A DNA stretch of 64,000 nt. Origin: Anaerolineales bacterium (lineage in GTDB: Bacteria; Chloroflexota; Anaerolineae; Anaerolineales; Villigracilaceae). The stretch spans positions 27,025-91,024 of the forward strand of contig JANJTV010000120.1 of NCBI GenBank assembly GCA_024710905.1, written 5' to 3'. Every line of letters starts with the position of its first letter. Position 1 is the first letter of the stretch. The position numbers were made by a program, and so were the translations under genes. Shown here one piece after another: positions 33,324 through 42,162 of the stretch. The notes under the pieces are model-generated. The model saw only the letters and a program-made list of their open reading frames with translations, had not been told where the DNA came from and did not search any database.

Positions 33324-35222
33324 ATGCATAATCGCCCCACCTTGTTACAACGCCTGCAATACCAGTTCGACAACCTGATGGCCGCCGGGACCCCCGCCAT
33401 GATTGGCATGCTGGCTGTTTTTTCCTTGCTGATTGTTTCCGCGGCCGGGCTGCTCATTTCCCTGTTCAGCATTGCCCAGGATGGCGGCGAACAGGAGAGC
33501 TTTTTTGAGGCCACCTGGGCGGCCCTGATGCGTACCCTGGATGCCGGAACGATGGGCGGGGATACCGGTTTTGGCTACCGGCTGATCATGCTGTTGGTCA
33601 CTCTGGGTGGCATCTTCATCGTCTCCAGCCTGATCGGCGTGTTGAGCGCCGGGGTTGAATCCAAGCTGGATGAATTACGCAAAGGCCGCTCGCTGGTACT
33701 CGAGAGCGGCCATACCGTTATCCTCGGCTGGTCGCCACAGATTTTCACTGTCATTCCCGAAATTGTCATTTCCAATGAAAATGAGAAGAATCCGGTCATT
33801 GTGGTGCTGGCGGACAAAGATAAAGTTGAAATGGAAGACGAAGTGAAGGCCCGCGTGCCTGACACCAGGAACACCCGCGTTATCTTCCGCTCTGGCAACC
33901 CATTTGACCCGACCGACCTGGAGATTGCCAGCCCGCACGAGGCCAGCGCCATCATCATCCTACGCCCCGAAGGCGAGGATGCCGACTCGTTTGTTATCAA
34001 GACCATCCTGGCCATTACCAACAACCCGAACCGCCACGACGAGCCCTATAACATTGTCACATCCATCGACTCGGAGAAAAGCCTGTCGCTGATCAAAATG
34101 ATTGGCGCAAACGACAACCTGCAGGCCCTGCTGACCAGCGACCTAATCGCCCGCGTCACTGCTCAGACCAGCCGACAGTCTGGCCTGTCGGTTGTGTATA
34201 CCGAGTTGCTCGATTTTGGCGGGGATGAAATTTACTTCAAAGAAGAACCTGCCCTGTCTGGTCGCACTTACAAAGACGCGCTGATGGAATATGAAGAATC
34301 GACCGTGTTGGGCATTTACACCGGCGAAGGCGCCACCCTGATTAACCCGGCCATGTCCACCCGCCTGCAACCCGGCGACAAGTTGATTGCCATTTCGCAG
34401 GATGATGACACCATTCACCGCACCGGGTTGTCCAGCTTACCGGTCGATGACGGTGCCATTCATCTGCCCGGCAAGGAAGCCAAGCCGAAGCCAGAAAAAG
34501 CCCTGTTGCTCGGCTGGAACGACGGCGGCAAGACCATTGTCCGCGAGTTGGACCATTATGTGGCCAAAGGCTCACTGGTACATATTGTGGCTGACGAACC
34601 ATTTGAAGGCGATGTAAAAAACCTGCCAAAGTTTGCCAACCAGAAACTAACCTTCCAGGCTGGCGATACCACCGACCGTGACCTGCTCGATCATCTGGGA
34701 GTTATGGATTACGACCACGTGATTGTGCTCTCCGATTCGCGCATGGATGTCCAGGCAGCTGACGCCCGCACGCTAATCACCCTGCTGCATTTACGCGACA
34801 TTGCCGAAAAAGACGAAACACCGTTCTCCATCGTCAGCGAAATGCTCGACCTGCGCAACCGGGAACTGGCCGAGGTGGCCAAAGTGGACGATTTCATCGT
34901 CAGCGACCACCTGATCAGCCTGATGCTGGCCCAGCTTTCCGAAAACAGCATGCTCTACGGCGTATTCATGGACCTGTTCGACCCGGAAGGCGCGGAGGTT
35001 TACCTCAAACCGATTACCGATTATGTCGACATCTCCAAACCGATTAACTTCTACACCCTGGTCGAATCTGCCAGCCAGCGCGGCCATACGGCGATTGGGT
35101 ATCGCATTGTGGCCAGTGCGCGGGATGCAAGCGCCAGTTACGGCGTGGTGACCAACCCGAAAAAATCGGCCAGCGTGCAATTCAGCCCCGAAGACCGGCT
35201 GATCGTCCTGGCGAATGATTGA
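33324..35222 (+). CDS. CASTOR/POLLUX-type ion channel with RCK domains
   Basis: 632 residues. A TM helix at 25-50 (AMIGMLAVFSLLIVSAAGLL), a short pore-like segment (TLDAGTMGGDTGFGYRLIML), a second TM at 88-110, then KGRSLVLESGHTVILGWSPQ, the CASTOR/POLLUX signature before the first TrkA-N-like RCK domain. A second RCK-like domain starts at KALLLGWNDGGKTIVRELD. The family includes plant nuclear envelope cation channels; bacterial members are poorly known. SD AAAGGAGAG is upstream, and it is divergent from ferritin. Confidence 0.88.
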   Translation: MHNRPTLLQRLQYQFDNLMAAGTPAMIGMLAVFSLLIVSAAGLLISLFSIAQDGGEQESFFEATWAALMRTLDAGTMGGDTGFGYRLIMLLVTLGGIFIVSSLIGVLSAGVESKLDELRKGRSLVLESGHTVILGWSPQIFTVIPEIVISNENEKNPVIVVLADKDKVEMEDEVKARVPDTRNTRVIFRSGNPFDPTDLEIASPHEASAIIILRPEGEDADSFVIKTILAITNNPNRHDEPYNIVTSIDSEKSLSLIKMIGANDNLQALLTSDLIARVTAQTSRQSGLSVVYTELLDFGGDEIYFKEEPALSGRTYKDALMEYEESTVLGIYTGEGATLINPAMSTRLQPGDKLIAISQDDDTIHRTGLSSLPVDDGAIHLPGKEAKPKPEKALLLGWNDGGKTIVRELDHYVAKGSLVHIVADEPFEGDVKNLPKFANQKLTFQAGDTTDRDLLDHLGVMDYDHVIVLSDSRMDVQAADARTLITLLHLRDIAEKDETPFSIVSEMLDLRNRELAEVAKVDDFIVSDHLISLMLAQLSENSMLYGVFMDLFDPEGAEVYLKPITDYVDISKPINFYTLVESASQRGHTAIGYRIVASARDASASYGVVTNPKKSASVQFSPEDRLIVLAND

Positions 35223-35224
35223 CA

Positions 35225-35262
35225 GAAAATCCCCGGCAAAATAACCGGGGATTTTCTTTTTT
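35225..35262 (+). terminator. Strong Rho-independent terminator
   Basis: GAAAATCCCCGG / CCGGGGATTTTC arms followed by TTTTTTATT directly after the channel gene. Confidence 0.92.
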
Positions 35263-35279
35263 ATTAAGCATCCTGTCTG

Positions 35280-35768
35280 CTAGGATCCGCCGACGGGCGC
35301 CATCACGATCAGGAAAACCACAGCGCTCATGGCAACTGTCATAAAACAGATGCAGAGCACAGCCGCAGCAATCATCCCGATTAAGATTTTTGGCAGTGCA
35401 GAAGGGGGACCTGCCGGACGGGGTTCAGGCATGGGTTCGTCTGGCAGGTCTGGCGCATTCCTGCGGGCTTCCTCGATCAGGTTTATCCAGAAATCCACCC
35501 GGGAGTTCAGCCCAAAATGGATCGAATCTCCGTTGTCAAAGGTTACATTCAGTAATTTGAAGCTGATCAGCATGGCGGGGGCTTCCGTTTCCGAAACCTG
35601 CGTAACCCGCGAGAGCGGGTAGGCGGATGTCCCGCCCAGGAAAGCCTCTACAATCAATCGCTGGTTGGTCAGGGTCAGCCAGGCGCTGCTGCGACCGCCA
35701 GACCGATACAACCTCCCGCCTTCCTTGCGAATGACCTGCTCATCGGGTTTTATTTGTACGCTACTCAT
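35280..35768 (-). CDS. GRAM/PH-like domain membrane protein
   Basis: 162 residues. The first 100 residues resemble a bacterial PH/GRAM domain (EQVIRKEGGRLYRSGGRSSA, LTLTNQRLIVEAFLG, YPLSRVTQVSETEAPAMLIS). A Pro-rich linker (112-126) is followed by one hydrophobic segment at the C-terminus (ILIGMIAAAVLCICFMTVAM). It is probably a tail-anchored protein; function unknown. Confidence 0.7.
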   Translation of the reverse strand: MSSVQIKPDEQVIRKEGGRLYRSGGRSSAWLTLTNQRLIVEAFLGGTSAYPLSRVTQVSETEAPAMLISFKLLNVTFDNGDSIHFGLNSRVDFWINLIEEARRNAPDLPDEPMPEPRPAGPPSALPKILIGMIAAAVLCICFMTVAMSAVVFLIVMAPVGGS

Positions 35769-35890
35769 ACGGCATCTCCATCATGAAAACAATACCATCA
35801 TTATAGCGATTTCCCCCCTGTCAAAGCGAATTAACTCTTGATATCATTGCTCCCGTTTGGCCCATTCATCTTCGTTCGAGGAGAAACCCC

Positions 35891-36664
35891 ATGTTTGACT
35901 GGCTTACCAACCCTGAAGCCTGGATCGCCTTCCTGACTCTTGTCGCCCTGGAATTGGTGCTCGGCGTCGACAACGTCATCTTCATCTCCATCCTGGCGGG
36001 CAAATTGCCCAAAGAACAGCAGCCGCGCGCCCGTACACTCGGCATCGCCATGGCAGTCATCACCCGCATCCTGCTGCTACTCTCCCTGTCATGGATCATC
36101 AGCCTTGAAGAATCGCTCTTTAGCCTCCTCACATTCAACATCTCCGGGCGCGACCTGATCCTGATCGGGGGCGGCCTGTTCCTGCTTGCAAAAAGCACCT
36201 TCGAAATTCATGAAAAACTGGAAGGCGCCGAAGGTCATGCCTCCGCCAAAGTGGCCGCCTCATTCATCAGCGTTATCATCCAGATTATGCTGCTGGATAT
36301 TGTCTTCTCGCTCGACTCGGTCATCACCGCTGTCGGCATGGTCGATGAACTTGCCATCATGGTCATCGCCGTCATTGTGGCTGCCGTCGTCATGATTGTC
36401 GCTGCCACGCCCATCAGCGAATTCGTCGACCGTCATCCCACCGTCAAAATGCTGGCGCTTTCCTTCTTGCTGCTGATTGGCTTCACCCTGATTGTTGAAG
36501 GCCTGCACCAGCACATCCCCAAGGGTTATATCTACTTTGCCATGGGCTTCTCTATTTTTGTGGAGATGCTCAACCTGCGCCTGCGCAGCAAATCTGAGCC
36601 AGTCAAGCTGCACACGCGATACACCCGCAACGGGAAAAAGAAAGCGGGCTCGGCCGAAGCCTGA
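35891..36664 (+). CDS. TerC-family integral membrane protein
   Basis: 257 residues, about seven TM segments. LALELVLGVDNVIFISILAG and MLLDIVFSLDSVITAVGMVD are the paired TerC motifs with acidic residues inside membrane helices; PEHRRL-free but AMGFSIFVEMLNLRLR closes the family domain. TerC proteins are linked to metal (manganese) efflux. RBS GAGGAG upstream. Confidence 0.92.
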   Translation: MFDWLTNPEAWIAFLTLVALELVLGVDNVIFISILAGKLPKEQQPRARTLGIAMAVITRILLLLSLSWIISLEESLFSLLTFNISGRDLILIGGGLFLLAKSTFEIHEKLEGAEGHASAKVAASFISVIIQIMLLDIVFSLDSVITAVGMVDELAIMVIAVIVAAVVMIVAATPISEFVDRHPTVKMLALSFLLLIGFTLIVEGLHQHIPKGYIYFAMGFSIFVEMLNLRLRSKSEPVKLHTRYTRNGKKKAGSAEA

Positions 36665-36743
36665 TTCCCGCTTTCCTGGCCTTTGCCCGGCAATGGGTCC
36701 AGCAAAAACGGCAAAAATCCTGACTGTTATTTACAAAATTGTC

Positions 36744-36783
36744 AACACCCCCTGACAGGCCTTCCCAGGCTTGTAGGGGGTGT
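36744..36783. terminator. Possible terC terminator hairpin
   Basis: Imperfect long stem of about 18 bp between AACACCCCCTGACAGGCCT-like and AGGCTTGTAGGGGGTGTT; the T-run after it is short. Confidence 0.45.
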
Positions 36784-36892
36784 TTGATGATTCGTGAATA
36801 AAATACCCAAATTTTTGCATTAAGAACAAGAAAACCAGCCCGACTTATCGTTTGGTGAATTTTCAACCCTCAAACAGCAGGTGCATACACCC

Positions 36893-36920
36893 TTTACATG
36901 CGGGGTATATGATGTAATAT
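36893..36920 (+). promoter_or_regulatory. Promoter upstream of the SET-domain gene
   Basis: TTTACA and TAATAT spaced 16 bp, about 85 bp before the gene; the start would fall inside a small ACGCC/GGCGT hairpin with a T-tract. Confidence 0.5.
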
Positions 36921-37004
36921 TGACGCCGTTGGCGTTTTTTCGGTCTCGCCAGGCCGGAGGAGCGCCGCCAATCTTTAATCCAAAGAAAGGGTAGTATATG
37001 CAAA

Positions 37005-37574
37005 ATGGAAAACCAGCCAAGCTCGTACCTTTCCCCTAAGTTGGAAGGCCGCCCGAAAGCCAATGGCAGCGGAAATGGCATCTTTGCCCTACAGCCCCTC
37101 AACAAGGGTGAACTCGTAGCCGTTTTCGGGGGTGTCATCTATGAATGGGACACCTTTGTCAACCTGCCAGAGATTGAGCGCAGTCTGTGCATCCAGGTGG
37201 AGGAGAACTTCTTCCTGGTGCCGCGCCCGATCGGCGCAGGGGATTATGTCAATCACTCCTGTAATCCTAATGCAGGGCTTTTGGGCCAGGTTGTGCTGGT
37301 AGCCATGCGAGACATCCACCCCGGAGAAGAAGTTTGCTTCGACTACGCCATGTGTGACACCCGCCCATACGACGAATTTGATTGCCTGTGCGGGGCATCC
37401 ACCTGCCGCGGAAGCGTCTCCGGGAACGATTGGCAACTGCCCGAATTGCAGCACCGTTATGCCGGGTTCTTTGCGCCCCACGTCCAGCGCCGTATTGATG
37501 CGCAGCACCAGACCGAACGGCGTCACCGTTATGTTTACACCCCGGCCATGATGCCGGCCACCCGGTACGAATAA
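37005..37574 (+). CDS. SET-domain protein methyltransferase-like
   Basis: 189 residues. GSGNGIFALQPLNKGELVAV, YVNHSCNPNAGLLG (SAM pseudoknot NHSxxPN) and GEEVCFDYAMCD form the SET core; CLCGASTCRG is a post-SET cysteine cluster that would bind zinc with a core Cys. It likely methylates lysines of a protein. An overlapping 13-codon ORF starts at 36998 out of frame and stops inside the gene. SET proteins are less common in bacteria than in eukaryotes. Confidence 0.9.
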   Translation: MENQPSSYLSPKLEGRPKANGSGNGIFALQPLNKGELVAVFGGVIYEWDTFVNLPEIERSLCIQVEENFFLVPRPIGAGDYVNHSCNPNAGLLGQVVLVAMRDIHPGEEVCFDYAMCDTRPYDEFDCLCGASTCRGSVSGNDWQLPELQHRYAGFFAPHVQRRIDAQHQTERRHRYVYTPAMMPATRYE

Positions 37575-37595
37575 ACAGGTCCACAACTTGAAGTA

Positions 37596-37628
37596 AAAAG
37601 AGAGCGGTTTTTAGCCGCTCTCTTTTAT
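37596..37628. terminator. Bidirectional terminator
   Basis: AAAAGAGAGCGG / CCGCTCTCTTTT stem between converging genes, with A- and T-rich flanks on both sides. Confidence 0.88.
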
Positions 37629-38675
37629 TTACACAGACACCCGGTTGACATCCAGCATATACTGCCACCAGTTGTTGGCAATGTTATTCAGCCGCCCGCC
37701 AAATTTGGGGATGTGACGCAGCCACCAGCGATGATACTGGCGCGGGTCGCCGTTGCCCCATTCCTGGGCATTCACCTGGCGTGACAGCCCCTTAAAATTC
37801 GGGTAGTTGGCCCAGTCATCACAGTAACTGTTCACCAGGCGCGGGTTGCCCCATTCATAATCTTTTGTGCTGTTGGGCGCAAAATGCACATTACCGCATT
37901 CAGCCTTGCCAGGGTGGCTCAGGTCGTAGCGGATGAAACGCTTCCACATGTTGGCTTCGCCCTGGGTGGGCCTGTACACCTGCTCCATAATCGACTCTAC
38001 GCGATGATTAAAAGCCTCCAGCATTTCACCCACACCGCGCTCATAGGAAAATCCCATAATGATGAAACGCCGCGGGCAATGAGATGTGCCGGGTAGCGGT
38101 CCAGAATTGCACCAGAAGGCCCCGCTGCCGCCCATCGTTGATTCGTAAAACCCGGCAAACGGGAAGGCAAAAAGCCAGACTTCATCAATTTCATTGGTTG
38201 CCACCCGCTGCAGGATGTTGAACTTTTGCAGCATGTTGTTGTAATCCACCAGGTCGGGCTGGTGAGGTTGTTCCTGTCGCCGCATGACATTCAGGTAACT
38301 TTCGGCTGTGTACTGGAAGCCATCCGCTTTGCGCGGAAATTCGTTGACTTCCATGCGCTGGACGATCTGGTAACGCGCAAGACCATTGCTTGTTTCAAGG
38401 ATGTCGGCGAGGAAACCCGCCGCCAGGTCATCCGCTTTGTGCCAGTTCATGTGCTGCGAAAGCTTCAGCCCAGTAGCCGGGTTGAGGACAGGATCAAAAA
38501 TTACCATCAGCACCTTGCGGGTGACAATGGCGGCTGGTTCCAGGGAAACAGGTACCGGCTGTACAGGGACAGGCGCAGGCTGGGGCGGCGGGGCCGGTTT
38601 CTTAACCGCAAACAGGGACAGGATGGCATCCCACAGGGAGGCCAGGAAACTCTTTTTCGGCGGGGTACCCATCAT
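37629..38675 (-). CDS. Conserved hypothetical protein with Pro-rich N-terminal linker
   Basis: 348 residues. The N-terminus has a short hydrophobic stretch (LASLWDAILSLFAV) and a PAPPPQPAPVPVQPVPV linker; the remaining 300 residues are globular with many aromatic residues (AFWCNSGPLPG, QEWGNGDPRQYHRWW) and repeated Asn/Trp. No motif I can assign. It starts 12 bp after the 38688-41033 gene, so the two likely work together, perhaps at the cell surface. Confidence 0.65.
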   Translation of the reverse strand: MMGTPPKKSFLASLWDAILSLFAVKKPAPPPQPAPVPVQPVPVSLEPAAIVTRKVLMVIFDPVLNPATGLKLSQHMNWHKADDLAAGFLADILETSNGLARYQIVQRMEVNEFPRKADGFQYTAESYLNVMRRQEQPHQPDLVDYNNMLQKFNILQRVATNEIDEVWLFAFPFAGFYESTMGGSGAFWCNSGPLPGTSHCPRRFIIMGFSYERGVGEMLEAFNHRVESIMEQVYRPTQGEANMWKRFIRYDLSHPGKAECGNVHFAPNSTKDYEWGNPRLVNSYCDDWANYPNFKGLSRQVNAQEWGNGDPRQYHRWWLRHIPKFGGRLNNIANNWWQYMLDVNRVSV

Positions 38676-38687
38676 GTTTCTCCTTGA

Positions 38688-41033
38688 TCAGGGAATATTT
38701 ACAGCAAAATAGACCTGCCCGCCCACATAGACAAACAGTACTTTGTTCGGGCTGAAGGTCATGGCCGTGATTGGCTGACCCTTCGGGAAGGGCGATTGTG
38801 TGCCAGGCATGGCGCGCAATTGGTTTTGCAACTCCAGCGCGCGCGGACTAAAGCGGAAGACAGACTGGGTAAAGGGTTCCAGCAACGCCACTGAGGGGTC
38901 AGGCGGCGAGGTGAATTCAATCTGCTTAAATAGCCCGTCGGCCAAGGTCGGCCCCCCTGTATAGCCGGGGCGCGTATCGGTCAGGATGGCCGGGTCGGTG
39001 CAACGGGTTGGGGCAGTGAAAATGCGGCTGAGGGTACAGGTGGTCAGGTGGCCGTCCGTATGTAACAAGTACAGGTCATCGCCGTTCACTGCCAGGCTGA
39101 TGGCGTTTTCCATGGCCGGGATCTGTTCCTCGAAGAAGAACAGGGGCGGGTTTGGGAAGGTAAATCCATCTTCGGCAAAATAAACCCAGACGGCATTGTT
39201 ATTGGCATCCAGCACATACAAGTTACCGGCGTCGTAGGCAATATCGGTCACACCGTCCCAGCCCAGGTCGGGGCGTTGCAGGCTGGCGGCGCGCGGTGCA
39301 CGATCTACCGAGCAATAAATCAGGTTGCCGTTAATATCCACACCAATCAATGAAGCGCCGCTATCATTGCCACGCGGCAGGGTCAGGATGTCGACCAAGC
39401 GCGCAATCTGGACGCCATCATACTGACCCGGCTCGCACACAAAACCACCCTGCAGGGTATATTGCCCACCTGTCAGCAGGGCACGGTATACCTTGCTATC
39501 GTTGCCGTCCAGCAGGTACAGGTCTGTATCCGAGGCTGCCATGCGGGTGATGTTGACACTATTGCTCAGCGGGGTAACCAGCGCCTGGCGAAACTCCAGC
39601 CGTTTGATGCGGTCGAGATTATCCAGTGATTGCTGGGCCTCCTGGCGCAGGCGGCGCGAGTCATCGGTTATTTCAAAGGCTTCGGCTTTGTCGAGCCAGG
39701 TCAGGGCGGTCTGCCAGCGTACCCGCAACTCAATCGGGTCCTGGATGTCGAGGGTTTGCAGGGCCGTATTTACAGCATGGGTATAGTAGGCATCATATTG
39801 CGCAGTACGGCCAAAATTGCCATAGACAATGGCGGCCATTGTCATCACCAGCAACGGGATGGCAACCGCAAAGAAGGCCAGCCACGAAGCGGAAAAACCC
39901 GGCACCGTGTCTGTATGTTCGCCGGGCAGCAGGCGCGGAATAAGCCGTTCGATCGTATCGGCAGCTTTCTGGTAATTCACCCGTACCCAGCGCATAAAAC
40001 GGGCGGTTGCGCCTGCCGCACCCTTCAGGCGGGCCAGCTGCTCCGGGGAGACAAGCGGCTGTTTCTCGCGACCCGAATATGCAGGCCGGGATTGCGGACG
40101 GGCGGCAGATTCTACAGGCCTAATCTCATCTTCCAGCGGCGGCAGGGCGTGTTCCGCACGCGGGGCGGCCGTCGCCGGCACCGGGAGGCTCTGGAAGGCC
40201 GGCGGCGGCGCTTCCTCGGCAGGCGGGGTTGGGGTTTGCGGGGCTGTCCGGGTCGGGCGTTGGGCAACACTCACAGCACGGGGGACAGGCTGGGGGGCGC
40301 CAGTTGTGGTTTCCACTTCTGCGGGTGAGTCTTCTTTGCCAGGCCGCAGGATGTGAATCTCCCCTTTCCCCACTTTCACTTGCATCAGAATCGCATTCAG
40401 GTTGTTGTCGGTGGCAGTCATCAAGCGTCGGCGGGTGGCCTCCAGACTGGAGGGGCTGTTTTGCTGGGCAAGTGATTTTTGCCAGTCGTTGGGTAGGCTT
40501 GCGCACAGGAGCAGGCGGTCGTTATCCAGCACGTTGGCCTGGGCAAAATACATGCGGGCGGTCTGGCTCAGGCCCAGCCCTTTGCCAGATATGGCCGTGT
40601 CGTGGAAGTGTTTGGTGGCTTCGCTGCCCAGCCAGAAGATATGGGTCGGCCCGGCCTGCACCAGGTAGAACTGGTTGCCGCGCAATGCGCCCAGCACCAG
40701 CGCGCCGATGGTGTACTGGCCATGGCCAGTGGTTTTCATGTTTTTGTTGGCCAGCTGGGTATTGAGCGATTCAACCGTGGTCTTTAACGCATAGGTGATC
40801 GAACCGGGGGTCTGGTAAAAAGTCTCAGACAGCCCGGCCACCATCTCGCTGTAATCGGCCGATGAATAGAGCACATTGCCCGCCAGCGTCAGGTAAACCA
40901 GCAGGCGGTCTTGCTCGCGGCCGCGCGCCAGCTTGCGGGGCGGGTTTTGCGCCAGCAAACCGGGCAAGAGCGGCCATTCCTGGCCGTTCAGGCGATATAA
41001 ACTAACAAGGGTAAGATCGAGGGGGGGCGGCAC
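38688..41033 (-). CDS. PP2C-like / beta-propeller-like single-pass membrane protein
   Basis: 781 residues. The N-terminal 230 residues follow a PP2C-phosphatase-like plan (GREQDRLLVYLTLAG, GQYTIGALVLGALRGNQFYL, VLDNDRLLLCAS) but lack clear metal aspartates, so it may be inactive. Then a Pro/Ala-rich linker (240-330), a basic segment, a TM helix around 385-410 (SWLAFFAVAIPLLVMTMAAI) and a C-terminal exported part with repeated YLLDGNDSKVY / LYVLDANNNAVWVY / LYLLHTDGHL blades. Resembles a signalling/sensing architecture; function unknown. It is upstream of the 37629-38675 gene. Confidence 0.6.
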   Translation of the reverse strand: MPPPLDLTLVSLYRLNGQEWPLLPGLLAQNPPRKLARGREQDRLLVYLTLAGNVLYSSADYSEMVAGLSETFYQTPGSITYALKTTVESLNTQLANKNMKTTGHGQYTIGALVLGALRGNQFYLVQAGPTHIFWLGSEATKHFHDTAISGKGLGLSQTARMYFAQANVLDNDRLLLCASLPNDWQKSLAQQNSPSSLEATRRRLMTATDNNLNAILMQVKVGKGEIHILRPGKEDSPAEVETTTGAPQPVPRAVSVAQRPTRTAPQTPTPPAEEAPPPAFQSLPVPATAAPRAEHALPPLEDEIRPVESAARPQSRPAYSGREKQPLVSPEQLARLKGAAGATARFMRWVRVNYQKAADTIERLIPRLLPGEHTDTVPGFSASWLAFFAVAIPLLVMTMAAIVYGNFGRTAQYDAYYTHAVNTALQTLDIQDPIELRVRWQTALTWLDKAEAFEITDDSRRLRQEAQQSLDNLDRIKRLEFRQALVTPLSNSVNITRMAASDTDLYLLDGNDSKVYRALLTGGQYTLQGGFVCEPGQYDGVQIARLVDILTLPRGNDSGASLIGVDINGNLIYCSVDRAPRAASLQRPDLGWDGVTDIAYDAGNLYVLDANNNAVWVYFAEDGFTFPNPPLFFFEEQIPAMENAISLAVNGDDLYLLHTDGHLTTCTLSRIFTAPTRCTDPAILTDTRPGYTGGPTLADGLFKQIEFTSPPDPSVALLEPFTQSVFRFSPRALELQNQLRAMPGTQSPFPKGQPITAMTFSPNKVLFVYVGGQVYFAVNIP

Positions 41034-41144
41034 GGTTGATTTTCCAACAATTTTCTATCATTATACTGGTAAAATTTTCTTTGCCTATACGCCAAAACTC
41101 CCCGCGAGGCCGCCCGCCTCGCGTTTTGCTCGCAAGGACACCCA

Positions 41145-42158
41145 ATGCAATTCTCCCTGCACACCGAATTCCCCGAACACCTGGCCAACGCCTGGAACAG
41201 CCTGCTGGAAGAGAGCATCTCCAACCTGCCTTTCCTGCGCCACGAATACCAGTCCACCTGGTGGCAAACGCGCGGCGGCGGCGAATGGCCCGGCGAGGCC
41301 AAACTGGCCATCATCACTGCCGAACAGGACGGCCAATTGCTCGGTATTGCGCCGTTGTTCCTGACCGAACACGCCGGGCAGAAATCGCTTTTGTTTGTTG
41401 GTAGTATCGAGATTTCGGATTACCTTGACCTGATTGTACGGCCCGTAGACTTGGATAAATTTGCCAGTGGCTTGCTGGACTACCTTTCAGCGGGCTACCC
41501 CGAGGCGTGGCAGGCGCTCGACCTGTACAACCTGGCTGACGGCTCTCCCGGCCTGCTAGCACTCGAAGCGGCTGCCGTGCAGCGCAACTGGACGGTACAT
41601 CAGGAAACCCTGCAACCCGTTCCGGCCATTGCCCTGCCCGGCGATTTTGAGACCTACCTGGCGGGCATCGACAAAAAGCAGCGCCATGAGATTCGCCGCA
41701 AAATGCGCCGCGCCGAAGAAAGCGGCCGCAACGTACGCTGGTACATTGTGGACGATGAAAGCAAACTGGATGCAGAAATTGAAGCTTTCCTGGCGCTCAT
41801 GGCACACGACCCGGCCAAAGCCGAATTCCTGACCGAGGTGATGCGCACCCAGATGAAGCAATTGGTGCATGCCGCTTTCCGCGCAGGCTGGCTGCAGCTG
41901 GCTTTCCTCGAAGTGGATGGCGAAAAGGCCAGCGCCTACCTGAACTTTGATTACCAGAACAAACTGTGGATTTATAACTCCGGCATGGACCGGCGCTTCA
42001 ACGACCTGTCTGTAGGCTGGGTATTACTCGGCTACCTGCTGCAATGGGCAAATGAAAACAAACGCCGCGAATTCGACTTCATGCGCGGAGACGAGGATTA
42101 TAAGTTCAAGTTTGGCGGGCGGCCCGGCAATGTGGCCCAGCTAGTGATTACGAAGTGA
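41145..42158 (+). CDS. GNAT acetyltransferase, BioF2-like/FemAB-type
   Basis: 337 residues. FLRHEYQSTWWQTRGGGEWP, LGIAPLFL, YLAGIDKKQRHEIRRKMRRA and VHAAFRAGWLQLAFLEVDGE with ASAYLNFDYQNKLWIYNSGM give the tandem-GNAT pattern used in exopolysaccharide and cell-wall modification. KRREFDFMRGDEDYKFKFGG closes the domain. Substrate unknown. Confidence 0.85.
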   Translation: MQFSLHTEFPEHLANAWNSLLEESISNLPFLRHEYQSTWWQTRGGGEWPGEAKLAIITAEQDGQLLGIAPLFLTEHAGQKSLLFVGSIEISDYLDLIVRPVDLDKFASGLLDYLSAGYPEAWQALDLYNLADGSPGLLALEAAAVQRNWTVHQETLQPVPAIALPGDFETYLAGIDKKQRHEIRRKMRRAEESGRNVRWYIVDDESKLDAEIEAFLALMAHDPAKAEFLTEVMRTQMKQLVHAAFRAGWLQLAFLEVDGEKASAYLNFDYQNKLWIYNSGMDRRFNDLSVGWVLLGYLLQWANENKRREFDFMRGDEDYKFKFGGRPGNVAQLVITK

Positions 42159-42162
42159 GGAA

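Larger units (their letters stand above)
36665..37004. other. 340-bp intergenic region with promoter and hairpins
   Basis: No gene is supported. It contains a long imperfect hairpin (36744-36783, arms AACACCCCCT-like/AGGGGGTGTT) that may terminate terC, a promoter for the SET-domain gene (36893-36920), and a short hairpin ACGCC/GGCGT followed by TTTTTT at 36923-36940. Confidence 0.7.
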
